Source: Uloborus plumipes (taxonomy: Eukaryota; Arthropoda; Arachnida; Araneae; Uloboridae). From it: 64,000 nucleotides of DNA. Positions within the stretch are counted from its first letter, which is position 1, and each line of letters begins with the position of its first letter. Below the pieces are notes generated by a model. It had not been told where the DNA came from. It did not search any database and was given only the letters and a program-made list of their open reading frames with translations. The translations under genes were made by a program, and so were the position numbers. Location: NCBI GenBank assembly GCA_038373865.1, contig JAXGGA010003011.1, forward strand, positions 46,380-110,379, in the 5' to 3' direction. Below are positions 11,974 through 23,142 of this stretch, piece by piece.

Positions 11974-12137
11974 CACTGAAAAACAACTAGTTTTTACATT
12001 ATAATATTGGAAACAGAGGTTTCAGTTTAGAACTGTAAAATGCACAGTAATAAACTGCAAAATTAGCAATTTTACAGTTTATTACCATAAAATTAGCTAT
12101 ATTATGCTGAAAAAATAGCATTTAATTGTTTGCAGCG
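11974..12137. mobile_element. CACTG/TACAGT miniature element
   Basis: 164 bp, beginning CACTGAAAAACAACTAG and ending AATTGTTTGCAGCG, flanked by TA (11972-11973 and 12138-12139). The body carries the family modules: 'aacagaggtttcagttt', 'aactgtaaaatgcacagtaa', and AATTTTACAGTTTATTAC. Confidence 0.85.
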
Positions 12138-12172
12138 TACATTTTTGGCTGATTTTTAGAGTAGTTTAGTAT

Positions 12173-12341
12173 CAGGCCGGTCATTTAGGGGTGGGGGGCA
12201 GGTGGGGTCAATTGCCCCCCTGACTTTGGGAAATCAATGTATTGGCAAAAAGTGGGCGTGGTTTTTGCCACTTTTTGGTGAATTTTACATTGTGTATGTA
12301 CCCTTTGCCCTCTCCTGGAAAATTTCGAAATGTCTTCTCTG
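12173..12341 (+). mobile_element. hAT-like miniature element, copy 2
   Basis: 169 bp starting CAGGCCGGTCATTTAGGGG and ending CTTCTCTG, with a perfect 8-bp TSD TTTAGTAT (12165-12172 and 12342-12349). It contains AAAAAGTGGGCGTGG, shared in reverse complement with the copy at 8382-8557. Confidence 0.93.
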
Positions 12342-12349
12342 TTTAGTAT

Positions 12350-13134
12350 CGTTGTTTATTTTCAATGCTGCTAAATAAATGGTTACTAATTAGGAAACTC
12401 AAACCATAAATTACACTAAAATATATATTTAGAACATGTTGACATTTGCAAGTTACCTAAGTAAGAAGAAATAGTTTAAATGATTAACAAAAATTTGAGC
12501 AATATTCCAATGTACTTTTTATTGGCTAGGACATTTTTAGAAAGTTTTTTTTTTTTTTACTTTAATCTTTGCTGTAACCTCTTCACAAGCTACTCCGATG
12601 TCAATGGTACGTGTCAAGGTTACAAATGACAAAGTAATTATCCAAAATAAATCTTCCCAGTTAACTATTTTTAGACTTTTAAGTGACCTATAATCGAATT
12701 TAATATTTACCGGGACGTAAATGGATAATTGGATTTTTCTGAAAACGGGAAGCCACGCAAGTTAAATTGTAAGCATAAATGCGTTTTCTATTTTTGAAAC
12801 AAATGTACATTGGTTGTTAGAAACTTAGTAGATATTGTTTTGTGTAGCAGATTTTTAAGAAAGTCTGCTGACCATTACTTAGTTGGAGTGAGAGAGAAAA
12901 AAAATATATAAATTAAAACAAATCCATTAAAATAAATTGATTTTTATTTCGATGTCTTGAATTCAAATTGTGTTCCTGGCAATCACGAATTGCGATAGAT
13001 GTCTTGTAGACGTGTGTTGTGGTGTGTTTATCTGTGTGTAAGACATGAGCGCCTTCCCTGAAAGAGCAGGGCCGGTGGACGAAAACGCTAGATTTCTCTA
13101 ACGTACGATATTTTTGACATAAAAGATGATTCGA
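12350..13134. other. No recognised feature
   Basis: AT-rich. The minus-strand open frame at 12913-13176 runs into the neighbouring miniature element and has no recognised motif. Confidence 0.5.
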
Positions 13135-14134
13135 CACTGCAAAAAAAGAACTTTTGTTTTTACAGTATAGGGTCATTCCATAGTGACTAACGTAACATTC
13201 AGAGCTGATTTTGTAACTGTTTTTACTTGTAACTTAAAGGATAAAAAATATTTTTTAGTTATGCTGGTGGATTTACAATGTACATGGTATCTATGTATCA
13301 TTTCTGCTAAGAATTTAAAACAAAATTACTGACAGTAGATATTTTTTCAACCAAAATAGCAGCGTGACTAACGTAACATTTTTGCAACCCTGAAAATGAA
13401 TGCTCATGTTGTGAGGCAAAAATTTCTCAAAGTTAAGCAAGTGTTAAAAATTGAATGATATATTTGAAAAATGTGTAAAGTTGGCTTTTAAAAACATGAA
13501 ACACATTTATTAAATCTTAATTTTTTTTTAGTCTTAAGTGTCACTTTTACTCAAGATGGAGTGTGACTAACGTGACTAACGTAACCATCGAATAACAAGC
13601 AGTAAACACACTACAAACTATTTATTATGGCTAATCTCAGTGATAATTACAATACTTTTTCAATTTTTTTTAACTTCTTATGTTGTATGATTTTTATTTA
13701 TTTATTTATTTATTTTTTGATACTTTTTTCACTTCGGTATTTTTTTTTCTTCGGCTGAGGTTGACATTTCTATGGAATGACCCTATAATACTGGCAGCCG
13801 AGGCTCCAATTTAAAACTGCAGAATGCACAGAAATAAACTAAAACTAGCAATTTTACAGTCTCTTACCGTAAAGTTAGCAGTTTTACAGTTTACTGTTGT
13901 AAATTTTAGCTATATTATACTGTAAAAACAGCAGTATTATTCTGGCAGTAGAGAGGTTCCAGTTTAAAACTGTAAAATGCTCGGCAATAAGCTGCTAACT
14001 TAGCAATTTTACAGTTTAGTACTCTAAAAGTAGCAATTTTACAGTTTATTACTGTAAAATTAACAATTTTTGCAGTTCGTTACCGTATAATTATCTGTAT
14101 TATACAGTAAAAACAACATTCATTTTTTACTGTG
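13135..14134. mobile_element. CACTGC/TACAGT miniature element split by an insertion
   Basis: The left end CACTGCAAAAAAAGAAC and right end CATTTTTTACTGTG are family ends. The body after 13788 carries the usual 'aatactggcagccgaggctcc' and 'aattttacagt' modules. A 614-bp unrelated element sits at 13170-13783, 35 bp in from the left end. Removing it and one TSD copy restores the 'tttttacagtataatactgg' junction found uninterrupted at about 39920. Confidence 0.85.
13170..13783. mobile_element. 4-bp-TSD element, GGGTCATTCC ends, GTGACTAACGTAAC words
   Basis: The ends GGGTCATTCCATA and TATGGAATGACCC are perfect inverted repeats, flanked by TATA (13166-13169 and 13784-13787). The empty site in a sister host copy (about 39920) supports a 4-bp duplication. 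The word GTGACTAACGTAAC occurs near 13183, 13363 and, as an overlapping double copy, 13563. There is no coding capacity. It is the same class as the elements at 5007 and 5342. Confidence 0.88.
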
Positions 14135-14136
14135 TA

Positions 14137-14777
14137 TGATTGATTTCGGAGCTCTAAATTCAGAGTTTAAACTTACCAAAACACAATTTTTAACATTTTG
14201 CATATTGATAATGGATGGCAATATAGGTTGCCTTTAAAAGTCAGCATCTAAAAAAGGTATTCTAGATACATGTTTATTAAAGTGTAAATTTCTGCTCGTT
14301 AAATATAAATCAAAGTTTTAGTATCCAGAATAACATAATTCTTTTCGGTGAAGTATTTTTTATTGTTCAAATCATGCCGAATTTTTTTAAAGCTGATCGT
14401 GTTTGCGCGAGACATTTTAGTAAACTCGGCAATAAATTGCACTTCTCTTCCTTTTTATGACTCTGATAAAGTCCATGTCACCTCGCCTTGTCATACAGTT
14501 CCGTTTTTACATCTTGTCAGAATTTACGGACCAATTTTCGGAAAGAAATGGAATGATTGACATTAGAAACACGAATTCAACACAGTAAGGAATGAGGACG
14601 GGTAATATTTAGACTTATCCTCGTCAGAATGGGGTTTTCGGGGTGCGTTTTGAAAAACTATATAACTATCAGCATGCGAATTAAATTACATTATCATAAC
14701 TCTTTAATACTAATTTCTTTCTTTATTTCTCTCACAATTAAAATACCTTTATTTCCGCAACTGTTCTCCTCTAAACA
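14137..14777. other. No recognised feature
   Basis: AT-rich. The open frames at 14348-14560 and 14629-14871 have no recognised motif; the second starts inside unique sequence and runs into a Helitron. Confidence 0.5.
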
Positions 14778-14895
14778 TCTATACATAATGGATGTATGTT
14801 TGTATGTTTGTTCCTTGTACAAATCCAGTTTTCGTCGGATTTTCATTAAACCTGGCACAGAGGCTCCTTGATGCACTAAAATTCACGTAGCAGGG

Positions 14896-14971
<76 letters not shown>

Positions 14972-15265
14972 CAAAATTTTTGTCTCAAAATGGCCATTTT
15001 CTTTCAATTTTGAAATACATAGAGTAATAGAGATAAGCCTTTAAGCGTACAAATTGATTTAAATACAAGTACTTTCCAACAAAGATTACGATTAACAATG
15101 AATTATCAATTTAAGGGACACTTATTTCAATTTAGCCTCAAATAAGTTAAAAACAATTATAATTAATGTTCTGAATACCTTGAAACATTGACACAAATAA
15201 TGTATGATGCGGAAAAAAAATACTAAAATAAAGTTGTATTAATAAGCACCCGGGCAGCGGGCTAG
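14778..15265 (+). mobile_element. Non-autonomous Helitron, plus orientation
   Basis: It starts A|TCTATACATAATGGATG and ends ...CACCCGGGCAGCGGGCTAG|T: TC at the 5' end, CTAG at the 3' end, host A and T outside, and a short GC hairpin (CCCGGGCAGCGGG) just before the end. Target duplication is absent, as expected. Its core contains a 68-base A-run. It has no Rep/helicase gene. Confidence 0.82.
14901..14968 (+). repeat. 68-base poly(A) run
   Basis: An uninterrupted run of 68 A, lying inside the Helitron. It is the longest homopolymer in the window. Its length may reflect assembly or sequencing behaviour as well as biology. Confidence 0.95.
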
Positions 15266-15266
15266 T

Positions 15267-15620
15267 AGTAGAATAAAAATTTAAAACCATTGCAAAGCTA
15301 AAATACAGAGCTCTCTATTGATATATTACAGCTTTCTTACGATAGGCGTAAGCTTCTAATTGCACTAAAATTATTCTAAAATTACTATTTTTACCTGTAA
15401 AAATTTGATGCGCAGGAAAAGAGCACAAGGGGAGATATCACACACTTGCAAGAAAAGTGACATAAGTCGGAATTGGCAAATTTTACAGTAGAGTAAAAGG
15501 AGAACCAGTGGTTTCTTATTGGTTAGCTGTTGCTAATCTTTTGCAATGAATATTCACTGATATTTTTTAATGAAATATATGTATAAATAATTAAGTTTTC
15601 TGTATAGTATTACTTTTTCG
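15267..15620. other. No recognised feature
   Basis: AT-rich sequence without supported features. Confidence 0.5.
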
Positions 15621-15641
15621 TTTGTCCCATGTTTTATTATA

Positions 15642-16221
15642 CAGTCAAACCTGTCTATCTCGAATTTCACGGGACAGAATGAAAATTCGAGATACAGAGG
15701 TAGGGCCCTGCTCCACATTGACGTAAAGCAGAAAAATAAAGCAGAAACGTAAAATGAAACAAATGGTGTTTCTATGGGAGTACCCGGATTTTCAGTTTCT
15801 GCCTTCGGTTTCGGTCGCGTTTTCCACTGATGTGGAGCAGGGCCCGTAGTGATAAAATTTACAAAAATAAGTAACTGGAACAGAACTAAATACTTAATAC
15901 ATTGTGCTGCATTGTTGAATATTTTACTGTACGACATGTTGTGAACCCACATTTTACTCATTGTGATGACTATATCGGTAGCAAGTTAATGCATACCTTT
16001 AAGTACGAACTTAGTCTTTGAATGATTGTGCAGAAGATGATTTTTGTCTCCAAGTTATACCATTGATAAAGGTGGCTGGAGATGAAATTCCAAAATTAGA
16101 GTCGTCAAAATTCGAGATATAGAGGTTTTCGGGAAAAATCATTCGAGATTAACATGAGAAAAAACATTAATTTTATGCCGTAAAAACAGGGAAATTGAAA
16201 AATTTCCACATAGAGAGGTTA
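15642..16221. mobile_element. Tigger/pogo-like miniature element, first tandem copy
   Basis: It starts CAGTCAAACCTGTCTATCTC and carries many TCGAGATA words. It aligns with the second copy at 16245-16720 but is cut short before the right end. The duplication includes about 20 bp of left flank ('tttgtcccatgttttatta'), present before both copies (15621 and 16224). A tandem segmental duplication therefore made the pair, not two insertions. A 143-bp element has since inserted at 15703. Confidence 0.8.
15703..15845. mobile_element. Harbinger-like 143-bp miniature element, GGGCCCTGCTCCACAT ends
   Basis: Perfect 16-bp inverted ends GGGCCCTGCTCCACAT are flanked by a 3-bp duplication GTA (15700-15702 and 15846-15848). 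The second tandem copy of the host (about 16305) has the empty site 'cagaggttgtgatg', proving an insertion after duplication. The 3-bp TSD and GGGCC end fit PIF/Harbinger, though GTA departs from the usual TTA/TAA. Confidence 0.85.
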
Positions 16222-16244
16222 GCTTTGTCCCATGTTTTATTATA

Positions 16245-16720
16245 CAGTCAAATCTGTCTATCTCGAATTTCACGGGACAGAATGAAAATTCGAGATACAG
16301 AGGTTGTGATGAAATTCACAAAAATAAGCAATTGGAACAGTCAAATACTTTCTACATTGTTTTGCATTTGATGTTGTTGAATATTTTACTGTGCGACATT
16401 CTGTGAGTCTACATTTTACTCATTGTGATGACTATATCGGTAGCAAGTTAATGCATACCTTTAAGTACGAACATAGTCTTTGAATGATTGTGCAGAAGAT
16501 GATTTTTGTCTCCAAGTTATACCATTGATAAAGGTGGCTGGAGATGAAATTCAAAAATGAGAGTCGTCAAAATTCGAGATAGAGAGGTTTTCGGGAAAAA
16601 TCATTCGAGATAAACATGAGAAAAAACATTAAATTTATGCTGTAAAAGCAGGGAAATTGAAAAATTTCGACATAGAGAGGTTTTCGAGATAAGCAGGTTC
16701 GAGATAAACAGGTTCGACTC
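16245..16720. mobile_element. Tigger/pogo-like miniature element, second tandem copy
   Basis: 476 bp from CAGTCAAATCTGTCTATCTC to GATAAACAGGTTCGACTC, with TA outside each end. It consists largely of variants of TATCTCGAA/TTCGAGATA. No coding capacity. This copy shows the complete right end and the unfilled insertion site of the 143-bp element. Confidence 0.82.
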
Positions 16721-16722
16721 TA

Positions 16723-17564
16723 TTTATATAGTTAAACTTTAGCGTGACTTGTGTCACTATTAGCACTACCTATCGGAAACTATCTAAATTTCAGTTGTGA
16801 CACTTTTCCACATAAAAAAGCACAATTATTTGATCAGTTTCATACAAAAATAAGAAAATTAGGATTTTTTGAGTTATGTCACTTTTCTTGCAAGGATGCG
16901 ATACATCAAAGAGACAGACGTCTTAAAATTCTTTCTTGAAAACGTTGCTAGCTTTTAGACTAATACCATTCAACGAAATTCATTTCCAGAAAAAAATGTC
17001 ATAACAAAAGCATTAATCTTTCAAGCAGTTCCTTTGTCGATGTTTCGACTTCTATTATAATATGGTTACAGAAGTGATTAGGGGAGGAAATTAAAGATAG
17101 GAGAAGAAAATTAAAGAAAAATTCGTTTATCTTAATGAAGTTAGATTCATTAATGTATTTCTTTACAGACGTCCTTATTAAATTCCCTTTCGACTTACGT
17201 GCTTCCCAATTGTATATCAGGATATTGCAGCAACAAAAGGGAGAATGATTCATTACTTAACTCCCAGATGATTATTGCTTCACTCTGCGGAGGCGGTTTG
17301 AAGCAAATTAGTTTGTATTTTGGTTGCAAGTGACGCAATTGTTAACATTTTCCCCTTGATAATTTTTAGGATCGTAGATATACGGAAAAGTGAGGTAATA
17401 TTTGTTTGCGGTGAGGAAATATGTTTCAACGTTCGATTTACAAGGGAGGGATTTAATATCATTTTAGCACTGCGGGTGGAACATGGTTTATTTTTTGCCT
17501 GTTTTGAAGGACATTTGACTATGTAGATACTTGTTTTTTTCTTTGCATATTGATTTCTAATTTT
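16723..17564. other. No recognised feature
   Basis: AT-rich. Open frames at 16751-16939, 16999-17253, 17280-17462 and 17320-17526 have no recognised motif; those at 17280-17462 and 17320-17526 overlap antisense. Confidence 0.5.
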
Positions 17565-18321
17565 TACTTCCTTTTACGTAGTAAAAGTATTGTGATCGCG
17601 AAAAAAAATTCACTCAAATTTGAGTCTAAATTTTGATTTTGCTCAACCCGAACAAATGTTGAGTCGTTTTTTCGACCTGTCAGCACGTGCATATGTACCT
17701 ACCAACCTATAAGCAGCCGAAAAATCCTTTTCAACCACCCCCGAGTTAATTACGACGAGTTTTCTCGTGACGTCTGTATGTACGTATGTATGTATGTGCG
17801 TATGTATATCGCATAACTCAAAAACTATATGCCGTAGAAGCTTCTGGTTTGGTATGTAAGCTCTGAGGGGTGTTTAGTTGTGCACTTCCTCTTTCGGTTG
17901 CATTCGAATGTCTCCAAGGGTTCCCCCTCCGTTTTACCCCTTTCTTGGGGTAAATCAATGTTAATTTCAATGCAGACTTAAGTGATATGAATGGGCACAA
18001 CCACTTGGCGATATGTCGCCAAGCTTTTGGCATCCAAGTGTCTGACGCCAACTTTGCGACATATCGCCTAGTTGGCGACAAATTTGGCGAAAAAATCTTT
18101 TGAATTTGGATTCAATTTGGCGCTATTGCGATATTTTGCGAAAAATCCACTGAATAATGTTAAAATCTGCTATATTTAGAAAATTAATCATTGTAAAACA
18201 TTTTTTGCATTGTTTCGTGGCAAGCTAAGGGTGTAAATATTTGAATTGTTATCTTGCTCACTCCAAGCACTATTTTAACCCTTAAGGCATCCACTGAGAA
18301 ATTTACACGTAGAAGGAAGTA
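17565..18321. repeat. Interspersed repeat with ACTTCCTTTTACGTAG ends, copy 1
   Basis: It begins ACTTCCTTTTACGTAG and ends CACGTAGAAGGAAGTA, an inverted pair. The left 200 bp match the copy at 59690 ('gtattgtgatcgcgaaaaaaa', 'gtcagcacgtgcatatg'). It includes a GTATGTATGT simple stretch (about 17772-17810) and a block of TTGGCGAYA words (about 18000-18130). The minus-strand frame at 17818-18081 is a by-product. From memory, similar repeats occur in spider genomes; that is unverified. Confidence 0.65.
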
Positions 18322-19422
18322 GTGTGGAGTCCATACCAGATTTTTTGGTAGTTTGATTTTGTTTAATTTTGGTTCAAAACAGATGAAATAAAATAGAGAT
18401 ACAATTATGACGCATGTTTGGGCAAGTGTCCACAACGGCAAAAATTGATATACAACAATACCTGAACTTAATTATCCCTTACTTAACTCTTTTAAGGATT
18501 AGTTGACCTTTTTGAGTCAATTTCGACTAAAAATTCGATTTTCATTTTTTTATATCACTAAAAAGTTTTAATTTTTATTTTTCCAATCATAAATCACACT
18601 TGTCTATCAAAAAATATAAGCATCAGAACTTTCTGCTCTTTCGAAAGTATTCACCTTGTTCATCACATTAATGAAATCTTTAAATAAGTTTTTCTCGAAA
18701 CATAAATTTTTCATGTTCATCTTCCTTTTTCTCAATACCTATCAGATTTAAAGCCCTTTTTTTTTTTAAATGACGCTTATATCATGTAGTTTTTTACATT
18801 TAACGATAATATTTGACGATATATTAATACATATATTTATGGAGTCAAAAAGCATCAGACATGCTAATTTAAAAGTGGTTTTAAATAAAATAATAAATAT
18901 GTATTTTTATTTCCACTTAGGAAAGAAAAGGACGCGTTAAAGTATGTAAAATATGCAGTTTTTTCAAGTATAGAAATTTCTTAGCCCTATCTTTCATCGT
19001 TTCACAAAAAAAGTACATAAAACTGGTGAATTCAACATGGCGAAGAGATAAGGCTTAAGCTTAGTTAAGTAAATCTTGAATACCCTTTACATGTGCCATA
19101 CTTTGTTATTTGCATTTTGATCATAAAATCATTGAAAGCGCTCAAGACATTTACAATGGAAGTTCTTAGAACATATTGGAAACAGTTTTGGAACACTTAA
19201 ATTTAGAAAAAAAATGTTTCAGTTTCCTGAACTTACACTAAAATGAATTAATTCCATATGCGCTCCATAAGAAAGTAAACTGAAATGAGCTTATGATCTG
19301 TTTCGTATGTGTTACAGTTTAAAGCTGTATTTCAGGAACTTTCTGGGGCTGAAAGAGCAACTTTGGACCCCTGTCACAGCCGAACTAGGACCTATGCAGT
19401 CAAAAAGCTTTATCTGGGTACA
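18322..19422. other. No recognised feature (about 1.1 kb)
   Basis: AT-rich. The minus-strand open frame at 18184-18441 overlaps the end of the preceding repeat and has no recognised motif. Confidence 0.5.
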
Positions 19423-19424
19423 TA

Positions 19425-20659
19425 CACAGTCAAAGTCACATTAATGTGACCACAACGTACTTTCGACGTCGACGTCAAATTACCAATCACAAAAAGCACT
19501 TGGTAGCACAATGCAGTTAGGGGTGTACAAAGGGTGTGTGAGGGCTTTGGAAATCATTTCAATCATTGGCGTAATGCAAAAACGGGGCGATTTATCCGGG
19601 GGGGGCGATTTATCCTAAAAGGGCATAATCATTGACTTTCGGACCAAGGGTGGAAGTATTTCCAAAATGGCTGAGTTTTTGAGCTGCTCGCTTGCCATCG
19701 TGGTAAAAATGTACCGTGCATGGCAAAATAAGACTGTTAAAAATTAGCGACGTGGAAAATGTTTTGTATCACGAGCCATAGATGACAGAGGCGAACGACG
19801 GCTGCGGAGATGCGTTCGGGTTGATTGACGTGCTACCATTGAGCAACTGACCCCCCAGATGAACCAAGGGGCTACCAACATCCTCTACCAAACTACTATT
19901 TAGTGGATGTTGCTGCGTCTAGGCTCCCGAAGCACAAGACTGGTTCATGCAGCTACGCTGACTACTGTCCATCGACGATGAACCCTGGAATTTGCACGCC
20001 AGTACCGCAGCTGGACGTTTATTGAGTGACAACAGGTAGCATTTACTGATGAATCACGTTTTATGCTCCATCGGGCAGATGGACGTTGGCATATAAAACG
20101 TGAAACCTCTGAAACCAAACACCCTCAACCACTGCCGGAACGGTCCAAGCTGGAGACGGGAGCATTATGGGCTGGGGGATGTTTTCCTGGCATTCTCTGG
20201 GCTCACTCATCATTGTGGGAGGCACGATGAATTTCTGCAAGTACACATCTGTCTTTGCGGACCATGCCCCTATATGTGCAATGTTTTTCCTGAGGATGAT
20301 GGCATCTACCAGCAGGACAATGCGAAGTGCCATACAGCTGCCAGTGTACGTGCGTGGCTCGAAGAGCACCAGAATGAGTTCACCCTTCTTCCCTGGCCAA
20401 CAAACAGGAAACTCTCCTGATTCAGACAGGATCGAGAATGTGTAGGACCATCTCGATCGGGTTATTCGCTCCATGGATCCTCCTCCGCGTAATCTAGCCC
20501 AGCTGGCCACAGCATTGGAGTCGGCATGGCTCAAACTACCAGTGAATACCTTCAGGGCCCTAAGTAAATCTCTTCCTGCACGTATCGCAGCAGTCCGCTA
20601 TGCGAAAAGTGTTTTTTTAGGCTTTTGACAGGTGGTCACATTAATGTGACTGGACTGTG
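19425..20659 (+). mobile_element. Tc1-like element (TA TSD), 1235 bp
   Basis: Both ends carry CACAGTC, then the palindromic block CACATTAATGTGAC, within inverted repeats of about 30 bp. TA flanks both sides (19423-19424 and 20660-20661). The length is close to that of a full Tc1-like element. The interior codes for a broken Tc1-type transposase on the plus strand. Confidence 0.95.
19667..20628 (+). pseudogene. Tc1-like DD34E transposase, degenerate
   Basis: This is a cut-and-paste transposase of the IS630/Tc1/mariner superfamily. The N-terminal part reads MAEFLSCSLAIVVKMYRAW, the second helix-turn-helix region. Catalytic motifs are visible: FTDESRF with the first Asp at 20048-20050, QDNAKCHTAASVRAWLEEHQ with the second Asp at 20316-20318, and RIENV with Glu at 20434-20436. 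A small insertion and a frameshift lie between the second Asp and the Glu, because FTLLPWP sits in one frame and SPDSDRIENV in another. Stops occur after KTVKN, after RVD and before DHLDR, and at least one other frameshift is needed. A C-terminal block, NTFRALSKSLPARIAAVRYA, is in place. The ATG given is the first in frame; the family start would be earlier. The 157-residue antisense frame at 20061-20534 is a shadow of this gene. Confidence 0.93.
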
Positions 20660-20661
20660 TA

Positions 20662-21353
20662 TTTGGTAAATTGACCTAAAACCAAAATCTTGCAAAATCC
20701 TTGACCCTCAAGATCGTGTTGTTCGGTCGTCAGTAACGCAAATAGAACATACATTTTTTAAATAATAAACAGCAAGTTTTTTTTTTCCTTTTTCTCTCGA
20801 TGTCGAAATATTTAAGTATTTTTCTTTTTAAAGTTATATCTTTATTTTTAAATTTATTAAAGTTTTTGATAATCTCCCATCAAAGTTCAGATGTAACTTT
20901 TTTCTTTTTTGACATCAACTTCATGTTTACTTATCTACGTGGGTTTTTTTACTATAGTAAGATATTGAATGTTTGTGTTAATTACATTTGTCTTTCATTT
21001 TAATTTCACTTAGTGACTCAACTAGAAAAAAGTTTCGTTTTTTTTTTAATTAAAAGCTTTTTGGATGCTTTTTTTACAATTAAATGTAGCGGTGTATTTC
21101 GGTTGTCTAACTCTAGATCAAAAAGAATAGCAATCTCTATCTCAACAAAGAGATCAAATACGCTCTCTCTTCAAAAGAAAGGAAGTTCGGTCTTGTTTGC
21201 GTAAAGAAAACAACTTTCAAAAAGATATTGTATTTATTTCTGTAGATGGTCAAGATTATCGACATTCAGTTTTTTGGCAACCTTTAAAAGTCTCAAACAG
21301 AAGGATATCAGAAATGAAAATATTTCCTTTTTTAGTTGAGAAATGTTACATAA
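20662..21353. other. No recognised feature
   Basis: AT-rich. Open frames at 20800-21003 and 21013-21204 are hydrophobic or basic low-complexity translations without a known motif. Confidence 0.5.
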
Positions 21354-22136
21354 TCTATATACATAAATGACTACTTTTGTATGGATGTATGTCCGGGGTA
21401 ATCTTCCAAACTACAGATCCGATTTTAACCATTTTTTCACCGTAGATAGCTACAGTAACAGGGAAAATGAAAAGCTATAATTTATTTCTAAAAAACTTAG
21501 TTTTAAAAAGGAATTAAAGGATTAAATTTTCTGTCCATTGTTGCAAAAATTTGTTGCCTCGCAACAACAATACTAATAGTAATCATGACGACAATTTTGA
21601 ACCAAGGCTTCTCTGGAATAAGTATGACATTTATTGCTTTCTTAGAATTTTTATATTCATCTATGCCAATAATCGATACCGGGTTAAAAAAAAGAGAATT
21701 GATTTTGGCAACAGTTAGAAAATACAAAGTGTTTATAGCCTTTTTTTGGGAGGGGGGGGTACCTAAGATGTGTTCACCAACTGAGTTTTCACCATTGAAG
21801 TCACAAGGATAGGAACTAGTAATGGGACTTATTTAACGTGCAATATTTGGAAATGGTTGACTCCAGAGCGATTGATACTGTAAATATATATTTATTTTAA
21901 TACACCAAGCTTATAACATTTCCTATTTACCTAAACATTATTTGTAGTTTGCATTTGTATTTAGGGTGTGTAATACATGTTTTTTCTAGTTTTCCAGACA
22001 GAAAAAATAGCCATTGTTTACAGAAGTAGCCATTTATGTATATAGATGTGCAGTTTAATGCTGAAAAAAATATGAATGAGTTTCACTAATACACATTACC
22101 CGGCAGAAACCCGGGCAGGGCCGGGTACCCGGCTAG
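21354..22136 (+). mobile_element. Non-autonomous Helitron, plus orientation
   Basis: It starts A|TCTATATACATAAATG and ends GGGCCGGGTACCCGGCTAG|T. The features are TC at the 5' end, CTAG at the 3' end, a GC hairpin just before the end, an A/T insertion site and no TSD. The 5' region 'atggatgtatgtccgggg' resembles the start of the Helitron at 14778. No helicase gene. Confidence 0.85.
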
Positions 22137-22269
22137 TTTCGCATAAATTTCCTTTTTCACACTATTCTATACATTTAAAGCATCTCAGTCTTTATATTCA
22201 CTTTTATCGAGAGGAATCACTCTTATCCAAAAATGTATTAAAATACTGAAATAAAATCAAACACACGTC

Positions 22270-22510
22270 GTTGAAAAGCACAAATGAGCAGAAATACTGT
22301 AGCCACATGCTTCGGCGTTACAAGGAGCACCTTTTACAATGCATAACATGTAAGCTCACGGATACAAAGACATCCGTCAAATGTAGGATTCTTTTGGCGG
22401 ATGTCTTTGCATCCATAAGCTCTTTTTTTTTTTTTTTGCATTCAAGTTTGTGTTTCTTGTAACACCGAAACACGTGTCTGCAGTATTCTTGTGCATTTGT
22501 GCTTTTGAAC
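22270..22510. repeat. Long hairpin repeat (foldback miniature element)
   Basis: The left arm GTTGAAAAGCACAAATG is mirrored by CATTTGTGCTTTTGAAC at the right. The fold continues inward through CATGCTTCGGCGTTACAAG / CTTGTAACACCGAAACACG and GGATACAAAGACATCCG / CGGATGTCTTTGCATCC. Arms of roughly 100 bp enclose a small loop. Related arms occur at 32425-32610 and 33780-33880. No TSD was found. Confidence 0.75.
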
Positions 22511-23142
22511 TTTGTATTTCTGTCTTTATTTTTAAGCAGACAGTATGTACTTATTTTAATTTATTGGAATATGTGTTCATTTGCTTCAAAAACTAACGGA
22601 CATTTAACAACATCAGAAATCACTATAAAAAATATTCAAAAATGCTTTTGAGGAAAAATGGGCAGCTAATATGCGTAACATAAATTCTGCTAGTAAAACG
22701 CTTGAAAGTTTCCAGCTAAAAGTCAGTAACCATCCTGGTATTGATTTAGAATCTCCCCGAAGAATTCAAAAACCTCCCAATAAAAGCACGTCTGGCTTTT
22801 GGAATAAAACAGAAATGTTCCCAAAGGACTTGTTATAACCTAAATTTATCCGGAAAACTGTTAATACATTTCAGTAAATGTTTAACTGCAAGTAAACAGG
22901 GAACTGGTCATTTGCCGGCAATTCTCCTTCATCGAAGCTTCAACCAATCTGAACCCAGCCGTAATTGTTTTAAAGTGAAAACACACAAAAAAAGACTTAA
23001 TTAACTTTGCAATTCGTAGCTAACAGTTTGTATTCATGCAACAATTCAGGAAACTTTTTGTTTTGCAAAGATACTTGATTTTCGCGGGAATGAGGTGGAA
23101 ACCAGAAAAATAAAGGAACGTTACCCAGAAATAAACTGTGTG
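22511..23142. other. No recognised feature
   Basis: AT-rich sequence without supported features. Confidence 0.5.

Noticed and set aside
15554..15961. 135-residue minus-strand open frame
   Set aside because: It spans a Tigger-like element and the 143-bp insertion within it, so its continuity is accidental.
20061..20534. 157-residue minus-strand open frame, the longest in the window
   Set aside because: It is antisense to the Tc1 transposase relic, whose plus-strand motifs (FTDES, QDNAKCH, IENV) are clear.
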